Shown piece after piece: positions 1-10,394 of a stretch of DNA of 64,000 bases (the first letter of the stretch is position 1; the number at the start of each line of letters is the position of its first letter). Where the stretch lies: assembly GCF_001605725.1 (NCBI RefSeq), contig NZ_CP011530.1, positions 4,836,001 through 4,900,000 on the forward strand, read 5' to 3'. The notes below the pieces were generated by a model. The model was not told the DNA's origin. It made no database searches and saw only the letters and a program-made list of their open reading frames with translations. Origin of the DNA: Mycobacteroides immunogenum (GTDB lineage Bacteria; Actinomycetota; Actinomycetes; Mycobacteriales; Mycobacteriaceae). A program made the translations under genes and the position numbers.

Positions 1-851
1 GGCACGTCCCCTGCCAGCGTGACGCGATGCAGCTCGCGCTGTTGCTCACCGAAATCGGCGATGCCGTAGTGCTGGGTGGCCCGGTTATCCCAGATGGCCA
101 CGTCGCCTAGCCGCCAATTCCAGCGGAAGGTGTTCTCCAGCTTGGTAATACGCGATTGCAATAGCTGGAACAACGCCGCGAACTCGGCGCTCTGTAAATC
201 CTGGAAGCTCTTCACGAACTGCCCGAGCAGCAGGCTGCGCTCACCGGTCTCCGGGTGCACACGCACCACCGGATGCAGGGTTTCGTAACGGGAACTGGTG
301 AACTCGCTGTAACAGGCGGCCCGGCGCTCAGCGCTCACCCCGCCCGATGCCCCCGACGACGCGTAGTCATACAGGTTGGTGTGCGTGGCCCACAGATCCT
401 CGACGAGAGAACGCAACGGCGTGGGCAGTTGTTCGTACGCGGCGACGGTCGACGCCCACGTGGTGGCACCCCCATAGGACGGCAGCGTCACCGGCCGCAG
501 TACCGATGCCTTCGGGATGCGGTCGACGAAGGTGACATCGGTATGCCAACCGTTCGCGGCCCCCTCCAGATTCAGCAGCTCGGTGCCGTGGGACCGCACC
601 GTCGGATGCGGCAGTGTCGGCTCCCCTAGCAGCGCGGCGAACCCGTACTGTGCGGCATCGTCGAGGTGATGCTGCCCGGTGAACACCAGCACCTTGTTGA
701 CGGCCAGCGCGACGCGGATCGCCTCCACCCGTTCGGCGGGAACGTCGGCGCGCAGCTCAACCCCATCGACTCGGGCGCCAATGTGTTCACCGAGCTTTTC
801 CACGGTGATGCCGGCTTCCCGATAGATACGTCGTGTCTGGTCGTCGCCCAT
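1..851 (-). CDS. TauD/TfdA-family 2-oxoglutarate-dependent dioxygenase (3' end cut by window edge)
   Basis: Fe(II)/2-oxoglutarate dioxygenase of the type that oxidises taurine or related sulfonates and sulfate esters; the substrate cannot be told from sequence. About 283 residues are visible and the frame is still open at base 1. The iron-binding HTD motif is H103 and D105, the distal histidine is near H261 in WDNRATQHY, and the 2-oxoglutarate-binding arginine is near R276 in LHRVTLAG. The ATG at 851 starts a typical TauD N-terminus ([15 protein letters not shown]). It is divergent from the Nudix gene, with 94 bp between the two starts. A role in sulfur scavenging is inference. Confidence 0.88.
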   Translation of the reverse strand, partial: MGDDQTRRIYREAGITVEKLGEHIGARVDGVELRADVPAERVEAIRVALAVNKVLVFTGQHHLDDAAQYGFAALLGEPTLPHPTVRSHGTELLNLEGAANGWHTDVTFVDRIPKASVLRPVTLPSYGGATTWASTVAAYEQLPTPLRSLVEDLWATHTNLYDYASSGASGGVSAERRAACYSEFTSSRYETLHPVVRVHPETGERSLLLGQFVKSFQDLQSAEFAALFQLLQSRITKLENTFRWNWRLGDVAIWDNRATQHYGIADFGEQQRELHRVTLAGDV

Positions 852-945
852 TCCCGCATCACAACAATCCCTGCGCCGTATGCCCAGGTATAGAGCCACC
901 TCGATCCGAAAGAGCGCCGCGCGCGGCGGCAGATATGGTCGAACG

Positions 946-1662
946 GTGATCGCGTACGACGAAGAACTGCGAGACCGTATCGGCGAGCGCCTGGCGGGTC
1001 ACGCACGCAGGACCGTCGATGACCCGGAGAAGCGCCGCGCCGCGGTGGCCGTCGTACTGGTCGATTCGGACCTAGGCGAAGACCGCATCGATCCGGCGCC
1101 ACTGGAAGACTGGATCGGCGGCCGCGAGATTCCCGGGCACGGACTTGACGGCAGAATGGTCGACGTATCGGGTGGCGCAGCATTCCTGCTGTGCCGCAGG
1201 GCCTCTCGGCTCAACTCGCACGCCGCACAATGGGCGCTACCCGGCGGGCGATTGGATCCGGGCGAGGATGCCATCGAGGCCGCGCTGCGCGAGTTGGACG
1301 AAGAACTGGGCGTCGCGCTACCCGATTCCACGGTCCTCGGATTGCTCGACGACTATCCGACACGTTCGGGGTACGTGATCACGCCGGTGGTGGTGTGGGG
1401 CGGAGGCCGGCTGGAGCTGAGCCCCTCCCCCGATGAGGTGGTCGCCACCTATCGCGTCGGGTTGCACCAGCTGCAACGCGAGGATTCACCGCGCTACATC
1501 ACGATTCCGGAGAGCCCGCGCCCGGTGGTGCAGATCCCGTTGGGCAATGATCTGATCCACGCCCCGACGGGAGCGGTCCTACTACAGGTGAGATGGCTGT
1601 GCCTGGAAGGCAACGGCGACCCTGTCGACGATCTGGAGCAGCCGGTCTTCGCGTGGAGGTGA
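946..1662 (+). CDS. Nudix hydrolase
   Basis: Hydrolase of nucleoside diphosphates linked to another moiety, cytosolic, substrate unknown. The Nudix box is complete at residues 101-123 (G, E107, then RELDEELGV from R115), so the Mg-binding glutamates are intact. I chose the GTG at 946 because the protein then begins [12 protein letters not shown], a sensible N-terminal helix. An upstream in-frame ATG at 880 would add 22 arginine-rich residues that look non-coding and would run toward the divergent dioxygenase promoter. About 238 residues. It ends 3 bp before the stop of the convergent secreted-protein gene. Confidence 0.8.
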   Translation: MIAYDEELRDRIGERLAGHARRTVDDPEKRRAAVAVVLVDSDLGEDRIDPAPLEDWIGGREIPGHGLDGRMVDVSGGAAFLLCRRASRLNSHAAQWALPGGRLDPGEDAIEAALRELDEELGVALPDSTVLGLLDDYPTRSGYVITPVVVWGGGRLELSPSPDEVVATYRVGLHQLQREDSPRYITIPESPRPVVQIPLGNDLIHAPTGAVLLQVRWLCLEGNGDPVDDLEQPVFAWR

Positions 1663-1665
1663 GGT

Positions 1666-2079
1666 CTACGGTACGTCGGCACGCGCCAGCAATGTCGGGG
1701 TCCCATAGGTCGCGCTCTGCTCGGCCACCCAGCCCGGTTCCAGATACACCGTGTTGGACGCGATCACGTTGCCGTCGCGCAGGATCTCGCCGAGGTAGTT
1801 GCCGCCCGGGTCGCTGAACAGGCTCACCGCCGCCTCGCGGGCGGTCATCGTGACGTCATGCTGCCACGGCACGAACGGGTCCAGCCAGGTCTGCTTGACC
1901 GCCTTCTCCCCCTTACCGTTGCGGTACGAGATCGTCACTTGGCGATTGGTTCCGGGATCCTGCAAGGTCACCCGGTACGTCAACTTCACTCCGGGATCGG
2001 CGGACACCATCGGGGCAGCGGGCAACCCGATGACGGCACCCGACACCAGTCCCACCAGCAAAGCGAGAATTCTTCTCAT
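1666..2079 (-). CDS. Small secreted protein, MmpS-like
   Basis: 137 residues with a clear Sec signal peptide (MRR, hydrophobic stretch, cleavage expected after about residue 27, VSA-DP). There is no lipobox cysteine. The mature part is beta-rich and reads like the extracellular domain of MmpS accessory proteins or similar mycobacterial immunoglobulin-like domains. No catalytic motif is visible. It lies 20 bp downstream of the lpqL-like gene on the same strand, so it may be the last gene of that unit. Function unknown. Confidence 0.7.
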   Translation of the reverse strand: MRRILALLVGLVSGAVIGLPAAPMVSADPGVKLTYRVTLQDPGTNRQVTISYRNGKGEKAVKQTWLDPFVPWQHDVTMTAREAAVSLFSDPGGNYLGEILRDGNVIASNTVYLEPGWVAEQSATYGTPTLLARADVP

Positions 2080-2099
2080 GCGCTGGCATGCTAGCTGCC

Positions 2100-3602
2100 C
2101 TAACGCTCCAGCGGAGAGTGTCGCCGAACTTTGCGGTCCGGCACCCCGTTCGGCCCGCTCGTGGACAAGGCGTAGGTACCTACCGCAAAGGCCGCTGCCG
2201 GGCCGTTGATCCCCAGCGCCGTCTTACCCACATTGGCGAGGGTGTCCTTGGGACCGTGGTAGTTGGGGTCGAACGGCTGACCCGCGCGCCCTTGCCACGT
2301 CTTGGCTTCCGGACCGCTCATCCTGTCCAGCGCACCTGAGCTGAGTCCACCGACGGGGATACCCGCGGCCATGAACGGCCCGTAATCGGATCTGCCGCTG
2401 AACTCCTCGGCGGCGGGGCGCTTGCCCGCCAGGTTGAGATATCCGGCGAAAGTGCGTTCAATGCCGGCGGACCCCTCGGGGACGTCCAGCGGCGGCCGGC
2501 TCGCGTCCGGTTTAGCGGCCGACTGGTCACCATCGAGCACGAAGTACCCGGCGTTGGGGGAACCGAGCATGTCGAAGTTCAGATACAACGCGATGTCGTT
2601 GAGTTCTTCGGGGCTGCGATTCTTGGTGTAGTCGAGCGATCCCGCGAGCCCATCCTCCTCGGCGGTCCAGAACGCGAATCTGACGGCGTTGTTGACCACC
2701 GGCTTCGGCCCAAGCTGCAGCGCGGTCTCCAAGACCGCCGCCACTCCGGTGCCGTTGTCGTTGATGCCGGGTCCCTTCAACACGCTGTCCAGATGAGCTC
2801 CGGCGAGCACCACATTGGCGGGATCACCCGTCGCGGTCTGCGCGATGACGCTGCGCGAGCGCACCTTCGCGACGTTCATATCCAGCACCAGAGTTACCGG
2901 TGACGAATTGCGGCGCAGCAGGGTGTCGACCCCCGAGTCGATGATTCCCACCGGGATGTTCAGCTGCTCATAGTAATTGGGGGTGAACAGACCCTCGCCC
3001 GCGCCGGCCTGCATGGCCACCAGCACCGCCGTGGCACCCTTTTCCTTCGCAACATTGTGCTTGTCGACCACCGAGCACCCGGTGCCGTCAACGACCGCAA
3101 TCTGGCCATCCACCTTGAGCGTGCCGTAGTCGGACGCGGCACAGCCACTGGCCTTGCCCGACGGGCGAATGATGTTGGCCTTGAGGCCGCCTTTGGGCGT
3201 CTGCGCGAAATACGATGCCTGATCCAACGCGTAGGGACGGCCGCCGATATCGACCAGCGGCTTGCCCTCGCTGAGCACCTTGAGTCTGGAGAGCTCAGGT
3301 GTCTGAACCTCGAACCCCCGGTCTTTCAATGCCTTTGTCACATAGTCGGCGCTGGCGTCGTAACCCGGTGTGCCCTCGGCCCGATTTCCGCCATTCGCGT
3401 CGGCCACCTGCTGCAGCTGCTGCAGGTGAACCATCATCGCGTCCACCGTTACCGAACGCGCAAGATCGGCCGCGAGATTCGGGTTGGGCGCAGGCGGCGC
3501 ACCGGCACCCGGCGTCGCCGGGTGCGCACAGCAGCTCGCGACCGCCGCAATCGCGAGTAGGGCGCAACCGCGCGCTAGCCCCCGGGCGCGAAACAACGCC
3601 AT
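2100..3602 (-). CDS. lpqL: LpqL-like secreted M28 aminopeptidase lipoprotein (copy 1)
   Basis: Zinc aminopeptidase anchored outside the membrane; it would remove N-terminal residues from peptides. 500 residues from the ATG at 3602, which puts a lipobox (VASC, lipidated C24) at the right place; the longer frame to 3665 adds a non-signal leader. A PA insert domain lies at roughly residues 140-240. Metal-site residues of family M28 are H270 and D272, D282 in INDNGTG, E315/E316 in AEEDG, D344 in NFDMLG, and a late histidine in NYHGPKDT. It is a tandem paralogue of the gene at 3768-5267. In M. tuberculosis a single lpqL also lies next to thiG. Confidence 0.88.
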   Translation of the reverse strand: MALFRARGLARGCALLAIAAVASCCAHPATPGAGAPPAPNPNLAADLARSVTVDAMMVHLQQLQQVADANGGNRAEGTPGYDASADYVTKALKDRGFEVQTPELSRLKVLSEGKPLVDIGGRPYALDQASYFAQTPKGGLKANIIRPSGKASGCAASDYGTLKVDGQIAVVDGTGCSVVDKHNVAKEKGATAVLVAMQAGAGEGLFTPNYYEQLNIPVGIIDSGVDTLLRRNSSPVTLVLDMNVAKVRSRSVIAQTATGDPANVVLAGAHLDSVLKGPGINDNGTGVAAVLETALQLGPKPVVNNAVRFAFWTAEEDGLAGSLDYTKNRSPEELNDIALYLNFDMLGSPNAGYFVLDGDQSAAKPDASRPPLDVPEGSAGIERTFAGYLNLAGKRPAAEEFSGRSDYGPFMAAGIPVGGLSSGALDRMSGPEAKTWQGRAGQPFDPNYHGPKDTLANVGKTALGINGPAAAFAVGTYALSTSGPNGVPDRKVRRHSPLER

Positions 3603-3641
3603 CAAATAAACCTCAACGGAACCTCTTTGGTGACCAGTGGA

Positions 3642-3668
3642 CGTGTGCGAATCGAGCAATCGCACACG
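3642..3668. repeat. 9-bp inverted repeat between the two lpqL-like genes
   Basis: CGTGTGCGA and TCGCACACG are perfect inverted repeats separated by 9 bases. The dyad lies 40 bp upstream of lpqL copy 1 and 100 bp downstream of copy 2. It could be an operator for copy 1 or a stem-loop ending copy 2 transcripts. There is no T-run, so a classical terminator is less likely. Confidence 0.5.
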
Positions 3669-3767
3669 CTACCGCACCAGCGTTGATTCCCAAGGTCTTT
3701 GGAAAGCGTTGCAACGAACCTGTTACCCCAGCTTCGGCCGAGCGCGGCCAGGCGCCGCCCGGAGTCG

Positions 3768-5267
3768 TTAGCTCTTCAGTTTGTGGCGAGTGCGATCCTC
3801 GTGAACCGGAACGCCATTGCGTCCGTCGATGCTCTGCGCGTACAGCCCGATGGTGTACGCGACGCCGCCCGCGTTGATCTTGAGGGCGTCCTTGTTCACA
3901 TTGGCTAAAGTATCGCCAGCCTGGTGGTAGTTCGGGTCGAACGGCTCGCCGGCCTTGCCGCCCCAGTCCTTGGCTTCCTCTGCCGACATCTTGTCTTCGG
4001 CCCCGGAGAAAATGCCGCCCGTCGGAATGCCCGCCCGGCTGAACGCGTCGTAATCAGAGCGGCCGTCGTAGCCGGTGTCATGCGCCTTCTTGCCTTGCTC
4101 CGCCAGGTAGGCGACCTCTGTCCGCTCGATACCTGCCGATCCTTCGGGGATGCGCACCGGAACCTCGTTCGGGTCCGGCTCATCGGACTGATCGCCGTCA
4201 TAGGTGAGGTACGCGGCGTTCGGCGAACCGAGCATGTCGTAATTCAGATACAGGGCAATATTTTTCAGCGCATCCACATCGAGCGACTTGACGTAGTCGG
4301 TGGAGCCGATCAGTCCCTCTTCTTCCGCGCCCCAGAACGCGAATCTGACAGCGTTCTTGACCTCCGGGCTTGGCCCTAGCTGCAAGGCGGTCTCCAGCAC
4401 GGCCGCGGTACCCGAGCCGTTGTCGTTGATACCCGGCCCCTCGGGGACGCTGTCCAGATGCGCCCCGACCATCACGACATCCGTTGTGGCACCCGTCTTG
4501 GTCTGGGCAATCACATTGCGCGCCTTGACGTCCTTGGTCTCGGCATCCACGTTCAGGACGACCTTGTCCGGGTGCTCACGCAAGTCGGCACCGACGGATT
4601 TCGTGACGCTCACCACCGGGATCTTCGGACTGGAGTCCTCACCCAGGGTGCCGCTTGCCTTGTTCTCGTCGACGTTGTCCGCGATGATCACGGCGGCCGC
4701 ACCACGCTCGGCGGCGACTCTCTCCTTATCGGCGAACGGGCACGATCCGCGGTCCACCAGGACCACCGCGCCCTTGATATCGAGCCCGTCGTAGTCCTCG
4801 ACCGTGCAACCGGGCGATTCCTCTGCCCGGGCCGGCACAAGCCGTCCCTCGACCCGGCCACCCGGTGAGTACGACAGCACCCCGGCGTCCACCTTCTTGG
4901 CTCCGACCGTCAGATCAAGGGACTTGGCCTGGAAATCCTTGAAACTGAATTCCGGAGTCTGTACGTCGAATCCCTTGTCTTTCAAGGCCTTCACCACGTA
5001 GTCCACGCTCTGATCGAATCCGGGTGTGCCCGCCGCCCTGGTATTGCCGTTTTTGTCGGCGATCTCCTGCAGGGCCGAGAGGTGTTTCACGACATTGTCG
5101 ACGGTCACCTTTTCATGCAGCGAATGCGCGAAACCGATGGCTTCTTGAGATCCGGCCTGGGGCGCCGAACGAGGCACCTCCGCGCCATCCCGGTCGCACG
5201 CCGTCACCGTCGCCAACGCGCATGCCGCGGACACCGCGACCGCATACAGAACCCGATTGGTCGCCAT
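3768..5267 (-). CDS. LpqL-like secreted M28 aminopeptidase lipoprotein (copy 2)
   Basis: Paralogue of the previous peptidase, 499 residues, with the same layout: lipobox VTAC with C24, PA domain in the first half, M28 catalytic domain in the second. Metal and catalytic motifs are all present (AHLDSVPEG, INDNGSG, AEEEGLIGS, YDMLGSPN, NYHQAGDT). Its C-terminal tail is charged (EDRTRHKLKS), unlike copy 1. The gene starts 20 bp after the ABC permease stop on the same strand, so it may be read with the ABC genes. The two copies suggest divided substrate preference, which is inference. Confidence 0.88.
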   Translation of the reverse strand: MATNRVLYAVAVSAACALATVTACDRDGAEVPRSAPQAGSQEAIGFAHSLHEKVTVDNVVKHLSALQEIADKNGNTRAAGTPGFDQSVDYVVKALKDKGFDVQTPEFSFKDFQAKSLDLTVGAKKVDAGVLSYSPGGRVEGRLVPARAEESPGCTVEDYDGLDIKGAVVLVDRGSCPFADKERVAAERGAAAVIIADNVDENKASGTLGEDSSPKIPVVSVTKSVGADLREHPDKVVLNVDAETKDVKARNVIAQTKTGATTDVVMVGAHLDSVPEGPGINDNGSGTAAVLETALQLGPSPEVKNAVRFAFWGAEEEGLIGSTDYVKSLDVDALKNIALYLNYDMLGSPNAAYLTYDGDQSDEPDPNEVPVRIPEGSAGIERTEVAYLAEQGKKAHDTGYDGRSDYDAFSRAGIPTGGIFSGAEDKMSAEEAKDWGGKAGEPFDPNYHQAGDTLANVNKDALKINAGGVAYTIGLYAQSIDGRNGVPVHEDRTRHKLKS

Positions 5268-5287
5268 CTGCTCTCCCTTGTCCCGAC

Positions 5288-6040
5288 CTAAACGTCACGT
5301 CGCTGCACCACAACCAGCGCTGTGACGAGCGTGATGACAACCACGGTAGCAAAGTAGATGAGCGATCCAGTGGCGTCCCAGACGAAGCGGACGCCATCCG
5401 AGGTGTACCAGGGCACCCCGGTAAACCGGATGCCATTTGCGAAAGGAAGGAAGGGCTGCAACGCCTTTCCGGCATCAGTGAGCCAGCCCAGCATCAGTTC
5501 AAGGACCGTCGGCCACAACAGAAGTACCGCAACAGCGCCCGCGGTGTGCCTCAGCAACACACCTACGGCCACCGCCAGCACGGCGCACAAAAACGCGTAC
5601 ACGGTCACGGCGCCGATCGTGTTCCACACGCCGGTGCCATCCAGCGCCAGATTCGCCCCGGCCACGGGTCCAGCCATCGCCCCCACCAAGGCGATCGAGA
5701 CAAACGCGGTGACCGCGGTGACCACCGCCACCCAGCATCCCGCCACCAGCGCCTTGGCGCCGATCACTCGCAATCTGTTGGGCGTGGCCTGAAAGGTCGT
5801 CCGCACCATGGCGGTTCGGTTCTCATTGGTCACCGTCATCGCGGCCAACACCATGAGCAGGGGCACCCCCACCAGCGTCGCCCCACCGGCGGCATCGCCG
5901 GGAGAGATGGGTGAATAGATCGAGGCCGATCCACCCTGCAGGCCGGCCAGCCCCACACCCAGCGCCAGCGCCAGCAGGCTGCACCAGACCGCGGACCGCG
6001 ACGTGCATACCTTGATCCGCTCAGCAGCGACGACACCCAT
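5288..6040 (-). CDS. ABC-2 type transporter permease
   Basis: 250-residue membrane protein with about six hydrophobic segments (for example near 18-36, 52-68, 95-115, 140-165, 168-185 and 222-243). It is typical of exporter permeases that pair with a separate ATPase. Its start overlaps the stop of the ATPase gene (TGATG arrangement), so the two are translationally coupled. Substrate is unknown. Co-orientation with thiOSG upstream and a peptidase downstream does not settle its job. Confidence 0.85.
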   Translation of the reverse strand: MGVVAAERIKVCTSRSAVWCSLLALALGVGLAGLQGGSASIYSPISPGDAAGGATLVGVPLLMVLAAMTVTNENRTAMVRTTFQATPNRLRVIGAKALVAGCWVAVVTAVTAFVSIALVGAMAGPVAGANLALDGTGVWNTIGAVTVYAFLCAVLAVAVGVLLRHTAGAVAVLLLWPTVLELMLGWLTDAGKALQPFLPFANGIRFTGVPWYTSDGVRFVWDATGSLIYFATVVVITLVTALVVVQRRDV

Positions 6041-7014
6041 CAGCGCGTGCCCTCCGCGTCTGCCGGCGCACCGGTCGCTCTTCCCGCGGGCGGCTCGTCG
6101 AGCTGGCTGCGGTACTGCACCGCGTCCTCGGTCAACGACAGATACGCGTCTTCCAATGAAACTCGTTGCGGAGAAAGCTCGTACAACGTGACGCCGAGAC
6201 GCGCGGCAAGTTCGCCGATCTGCTCGATGAGAGCACCACTTATTTCCAGCACGCCCTGCTCCCCTGTGCGTTCGGCACCCACCACCGAGAAACCACTTTC
6301 CTGCGCCGCCGACCGCAGGGTGTCGATCTGTGGGCTGCGCACCCGCACCACATCGGCGCCCGCACGACTCACAAACTCATGCATCGAGGTCGCCGCGATG
6401 AGCCGCCCGCGACCGATGACCACCAATTGATCTGCCGTATTGGCCATTTCCGAGAGCAAGTGACTGGAGACCAGCACGGTGCGCCCCTGCGCCGCCAGGC
6501 TCTGCATCAACGTGCGGATCCAGTGGATGCCTTCGGGATCCAGACCGTTGACCGGCTCGTCGAACAGCAACACCTTGGGATCGCCGAGCAATGCGACAGC
6601 AATACCCAACCGCTGCGACATGCCCAGTGAGAAGGTGCCGGCATGACGGTTGGCCACGTCGGTCAGCCCGACCATCTCCAGCACCTCATCTACCCGCTGG
6701 GACGGGATGTCGTTGGCGGCGGCGATCCACCGCAGATGGTTGCGCGCCGAACGATTGGGATGAAACTGCTTGGGATCCAACAGTGCGCCGACCTCCCGCA
6801 ACGGATGGTCGATCTCGTGATACTGCTTGCCGCCGATCGTCGCCGTGCCCGAGGTGGGGCGGGCCAGACCGACGATCATCCGCAACGTGGTCGACTTCCC
6901 CGCTCCATTGGGTCCGAGGAACCCGGTCACGACGCCCGGCTCAACGGTGACGGAGAGGCCGTCGACCACCGGAGTCTGGCCATAGACCTTGGTCAGCGAC
7001 CGCAGTTCGATCAT
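6040..7014 (-). CDS. ABC transporter ATP-binding protein
   Basis: ATPase partner of the ABC-2 permease. Walker A reads GPNGAGKST, the signature region is FSLGMSQRLG, and Walker B is VLLFDEP with a following NGLDP. I prefer the ATG at 7014 (MIELRSLTKVYG); a GTG at 7023 would add three residues. A ribosome site is not obvious at either. Family members with this C-terminal extension export antibiotics, bacteriocins or lipids, and the substrate here is unknown. The gene starts 17 bp after the thiG stop, so it may belong to the thiamine transcript; see the dyad at 7023-7042. Confidence 0.87.
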   Translation of the reverse strand: MIELRSLTKVYGQTPVVDGLSVTVEPGVVTGFLGPNGAGKSTTLRMIVGLARPTSGTATIGGKQYHEIDHPLREVGALLDPKQFHPNRSARNHLRWIAAANDIPSQRVDEVLEMVGLTDVANRHAGTFSLGMSQRLGIAVALLGDPKVLLFDEPVNGLDPEGIHWIRTLMQSLAAQGRTVLVSSHLLSEMANTADQLVVIGRGRLIAATSMHEFVSRAGADVVRVRSPQIDTLRSAAQESGFSVVGAERTGEQGVLEISGALIEQIGELAARLGVTLYELSPQRVSLEDAYLSLTEDAVQYRSQLDEPPAGRATGAPADAEGTR

Positions 7015-7022
7015 GCGGCCCA

Positions 7023-8010
<988 letters not shown>

Positions 8011-8014
<4 letters not shown>

Positions 8015-9084
8015 CGGGTCTCCTGACTGGCTCTGCTCACACTGTGCGCCTCTTCAAACCGGCGGGGGTCTACGGCGGCCGGCGACTCGCCACCGTCAAG
8101 GACTGTCCCGATCGTCTTCGCCGTCCACGGCGCGAGCAGGAAACCGGAACGGCCATGCCCGGCGGCGGTAATGACACGATCGTCGAGCCTGCCCACCATG
8201 GGCAGATTGTCATCGGTCATCGGTCGCAGGCCCGCAGCACATTCGGCGAATTCGTATTCGCCCAGACACGGCAACAACGTGCACGCGTCATCAAGCAGAT
8301 CCCGCACCCCGGCAACGGCGGGCGCGGTGTCGTGCCCGTGTTCATACTGTGTGGCGCCGACCACGACGCCGTCTTCGCGGGGAACCAGGTACAGGTGCCG
8401 TCCATGCACCCGGGCCCGGATGACATGCACCGGCGGCGGCATCGCGCCGGGTCGCCGTCGCAGCCGCAGCACTTCCCCCTTGACCGGGCGAACCGGCAGA
8501 TCTGCCAGAGCGGCCGCCTGCACCCCGTTGGCGATCACCACCTGATCGGCATCGACATCACCGATATGGACGACCGGAGGGCCCCAAACCACACCCAGTG
8601 CCAGGCATTCGGTGGTGAGCACCTGTAGCACCTTGCGGTTGTCGACGGAGAGTTCGTCGGGTGCGGTGAAACCGCGCCGGATGTTCTGCGCCAGCATCGG
8701 CTCGATATCGCGGGCGTGGGCGGTCTCCGTGATCGCGTGTCCGCGCCCGGCCAGCCACTCCGTCATGGTGCGCAGCTCACCGGCGTCGGCGGTATCCACC
8801 GCCACCGTGAGTGAACCCCGCGCGGTGATCACTGGGTTTTCCAGGTCATCGATGAACCCGTCCCGCCAGATGCCCAGGGACTCGATTCCCAGGTCCAGCA
8901 GGTCGTCCTCACCCGGCCATGCCTCGCTGTACGGCGCGAGCATGCCACCGGCCACCCACGACGGACCCTTGCGCCCGTCGTCGTAAATGATGACCTGCCA
9001 ACCTCCCCGGGCAGCCTCTCGTGCCACGGACAGCCCAATGACCCCGCCGCCGATGACGGCGACCGAGCCTTTTTGAGACGACAT
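8011..9084 (-). CDS. thiO: Glycine oxidase ThiO
   Basis: FAD-dependent glycine oxidase that supplies dehydroglycine to ThiG. The dinucleotide-binding motif [12 protein letters not shown] is near the N-terminus. The C-terminal part has the DAO-family [14 protein letters not shown] and [10 protein letters not shown] segments. I take ATG at 9084 (357 residues); the frame can be extended through a GTG at 9087 to a TTG at 9099, but 9099 abuts the riboswitch. First gene after the TPP aptamer, overlapping thiS by 4 bp. Confidence 0.92.
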
Positions 9085-9099
9085 CACAATCGGAGCCAA

Positions 9100-9203
9100 C
9101 TCCCTTCGCCGGCATGACCCGGATCAGGTACGACGGTCAGGGCCGGAATCCTTGGCCCACTCTCAGCCCCGACATCCCGGGGCTCCCGCGTTACTTACCC
9201 CTA
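9100..9203 (-). promoter_or_regulatory. TPP riboswitch (THI element)
   Basis: On the minus strand the leader of thiO carries the THI-box signatures: a GGGG start near 9203, a CTGAGAG loop near 9160, and ACCTGATCCGGGTCATGCC at 9110-9129, ending in CGAAGGGAG at about 9100. This is the conserved thiamine pyrophosphate aptamer. A purine-rich GGGAG at 9100-9104 lies 15 nt before the thiO ATG. It can pair with CTCC just downstream, which suggests translational control by masking the ribosome site; that mechanism is inference. Confidence 0.93.
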
Positions 9204-9223
9204 CAACGCTAGCGTCTTCGACT

Positions 9224-9910
9224 ATGCACCCGCGTTCGGCCCGGCTTGAGTCCGCCCACCTGTACCTCTGCACCGATGCGCGCCGGGAGCGCGGCGACCT
9301 CGCCGAGTTCGTGGACGCTGCCCTGGCCGCAGGGGTGGACATCGTGCAGCTGCGGGATAAGGGATCGGCCGGTGAAAAGCAGTTCGGCCGGCTCGAACCG
9401 ACCGAAGAACTCCAGTACCTGGCGATTCTGGGCGAAGCCGCCGCACGTCATGGCGCACTGTTCGCCGTCAACGACCGCGCCGATATCGCCCGGGCGGCCG
9501 GCGCCGACATCCTGCATTTGGGCCAGGACGACCTACCCCTGGCGGTGGCCAGGGAAATCGTCGGACCGGATGTGCTGATCGGCCGCTCCACGCACGACGC
9601 CGAACAGGCCGCCGCAGCAGCCGGCGATGACCAGATCGATTACTTCTGTTGCGGGCCGTGCTGGCCAACACCCACCAAGCCGGGCCGCACCGCGCCCGGC
9701 CTCGGGTTGGTGCGGGCGGCGGCGGACCTCGGGACCACCAAGCCCTGGTTCGCGATCGGCGGAATCGACCAGGCACGGGTGCCCGAGGTGCTCGAAGCCG
9801 GGGCCTCGCGGATCGTGGTGGTGCGGGCGATCACCGCGGCGGCAGACCCGCGTGAGGCCGCGGCCTCGCTGCGCGACCCGGTGCGCCGAGCGCATAACGC
9901 GCGCGGGTAG
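9224..9910 (+). CDS. thiE: Thiamine phosphate synthase ThiE
   Basis: Joins HMP pyrophosphate and thiazole phosphate to give thiamine phosphate. 228 residues from the ATG at 9224. Conserved TIM-barrel elements are [36 protein letters not shown] and [13 protein letters not shown] 24-residue upstream extension to 9152 would run through the opposite-strand riboswitch and is rejected. It is divergent from thiOSG; the riboswitch faces thiO, so thiE is probably controlled from its own promoter in the 20 bp between them or by a leaderless start. Confidence 0.93.
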   Translation: MHPRSARLESAHLYLCTDARRERGDLAEFVDAALAAGVDIVQLRDKGSAGEKQFGRLEPTEELQYLAILGEAAARHGALFAVNDRADIARAAGADILHLGQDDLPLAVAREIVGPDVLIGRSTHDAEQAAAAAGDDQIDYFCCGPCWPTPTKPGRTAPGLGLVRAAADLGTTKPWFAIGGIDQARVPEVLEAGASRIVVVRAITAAADPREAAASLRDPVRRAHNARG

Positions 9911-9952
9911 ATCACCGAAACCACTCGCGTCCGGCCCGCTCGGCGCGACGGA

Positions 9953-10384
9953 TCAGAGCATCGGCGCGTCAAAGATCTGGGCCGGGACATCCGGATACTT
10001 GGCCCGCCAGCCCTCCCACGGCACATCGGTGGGGCCGATCGCGCTCTCCACGATCGTCCACTTGGGACCGATCTTTCGTAGCAGCGCGTCATAACGCTTC
10101 GACGCACCGCCGTTGGCGGCCGCCTCGGCGAACGGCGTCCCGCTGTAATCGATGGGCTGACCGTCGGTGTCCTGCAGTTGGCCGTCGACGAATGCCCAGT
10201 CGCCGTCGCGGTTGAAAACCCGCACATCGATCTTGACCGGTTTACCCAGTTGCGCCTCGACACGCGCGAGGGCCGTCGCCACCACCTCGTTCCGGTCACC
10301 CGGCCCACTCTCGGAGCTCTCCGCGCCGCAGGCACCCAGCAGCACACTGGTGATCATTGCCAACACCAGAAGCAGTCCACGCAT
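9953..10384 (-). CDS. Small putative lipoprotein
   Basis: 143 residues. The signal sequence MRGLLLVLAMITSVLLGAC ends with lipobox LGAC, lipidated C19. The rest has no motif I recognise, though it contains Trp-rich segments (WTIVESAIG, WEGWRAKYPD). It starts 10 bp after the mutT3 stop on the same strand, so they are likely co-transcribed. The frame extends far upstream to 10612, but that part is the mutT3 gene read out of frame. Confidence 0.75.
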   Translation of the reverse strand: MRGLLLVLAMITSVLLGACGAESSESGPGDRNEVVATALARVEAQLGKPVKIDVRVFNRDGDWAFVDGQLQDTDGQPIDYSGTPFAEAAANGGASKRYDALLRKIGPKWTIVESAIGPTDVPWEGWRAKYPDVPAQIFDAPML

Positions 10385-10394
10385 GGGTAGAACG

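Noticed and set aside
925..941. GC-only palindrome GCCGCGCGCGGC upstream of the Nudix start
   Set aside because: Short and pure G/C in a GC-rich genome; likely chance.
626..1183. 185-residue minus-strand reading frame
   Set aside because: It is a shadow across the dioxygenase start and the Nudix gene; both real frames have catalytic motifs, this has none.
9152..9223. Upstream extension of thiE by 24 residues
   Set aside because: It lies over the opposite-strand TPP aptamer, has a Pro/Thr/Ala-rich composition without homology to ThiE, and the ATG at 9224 fits the family.
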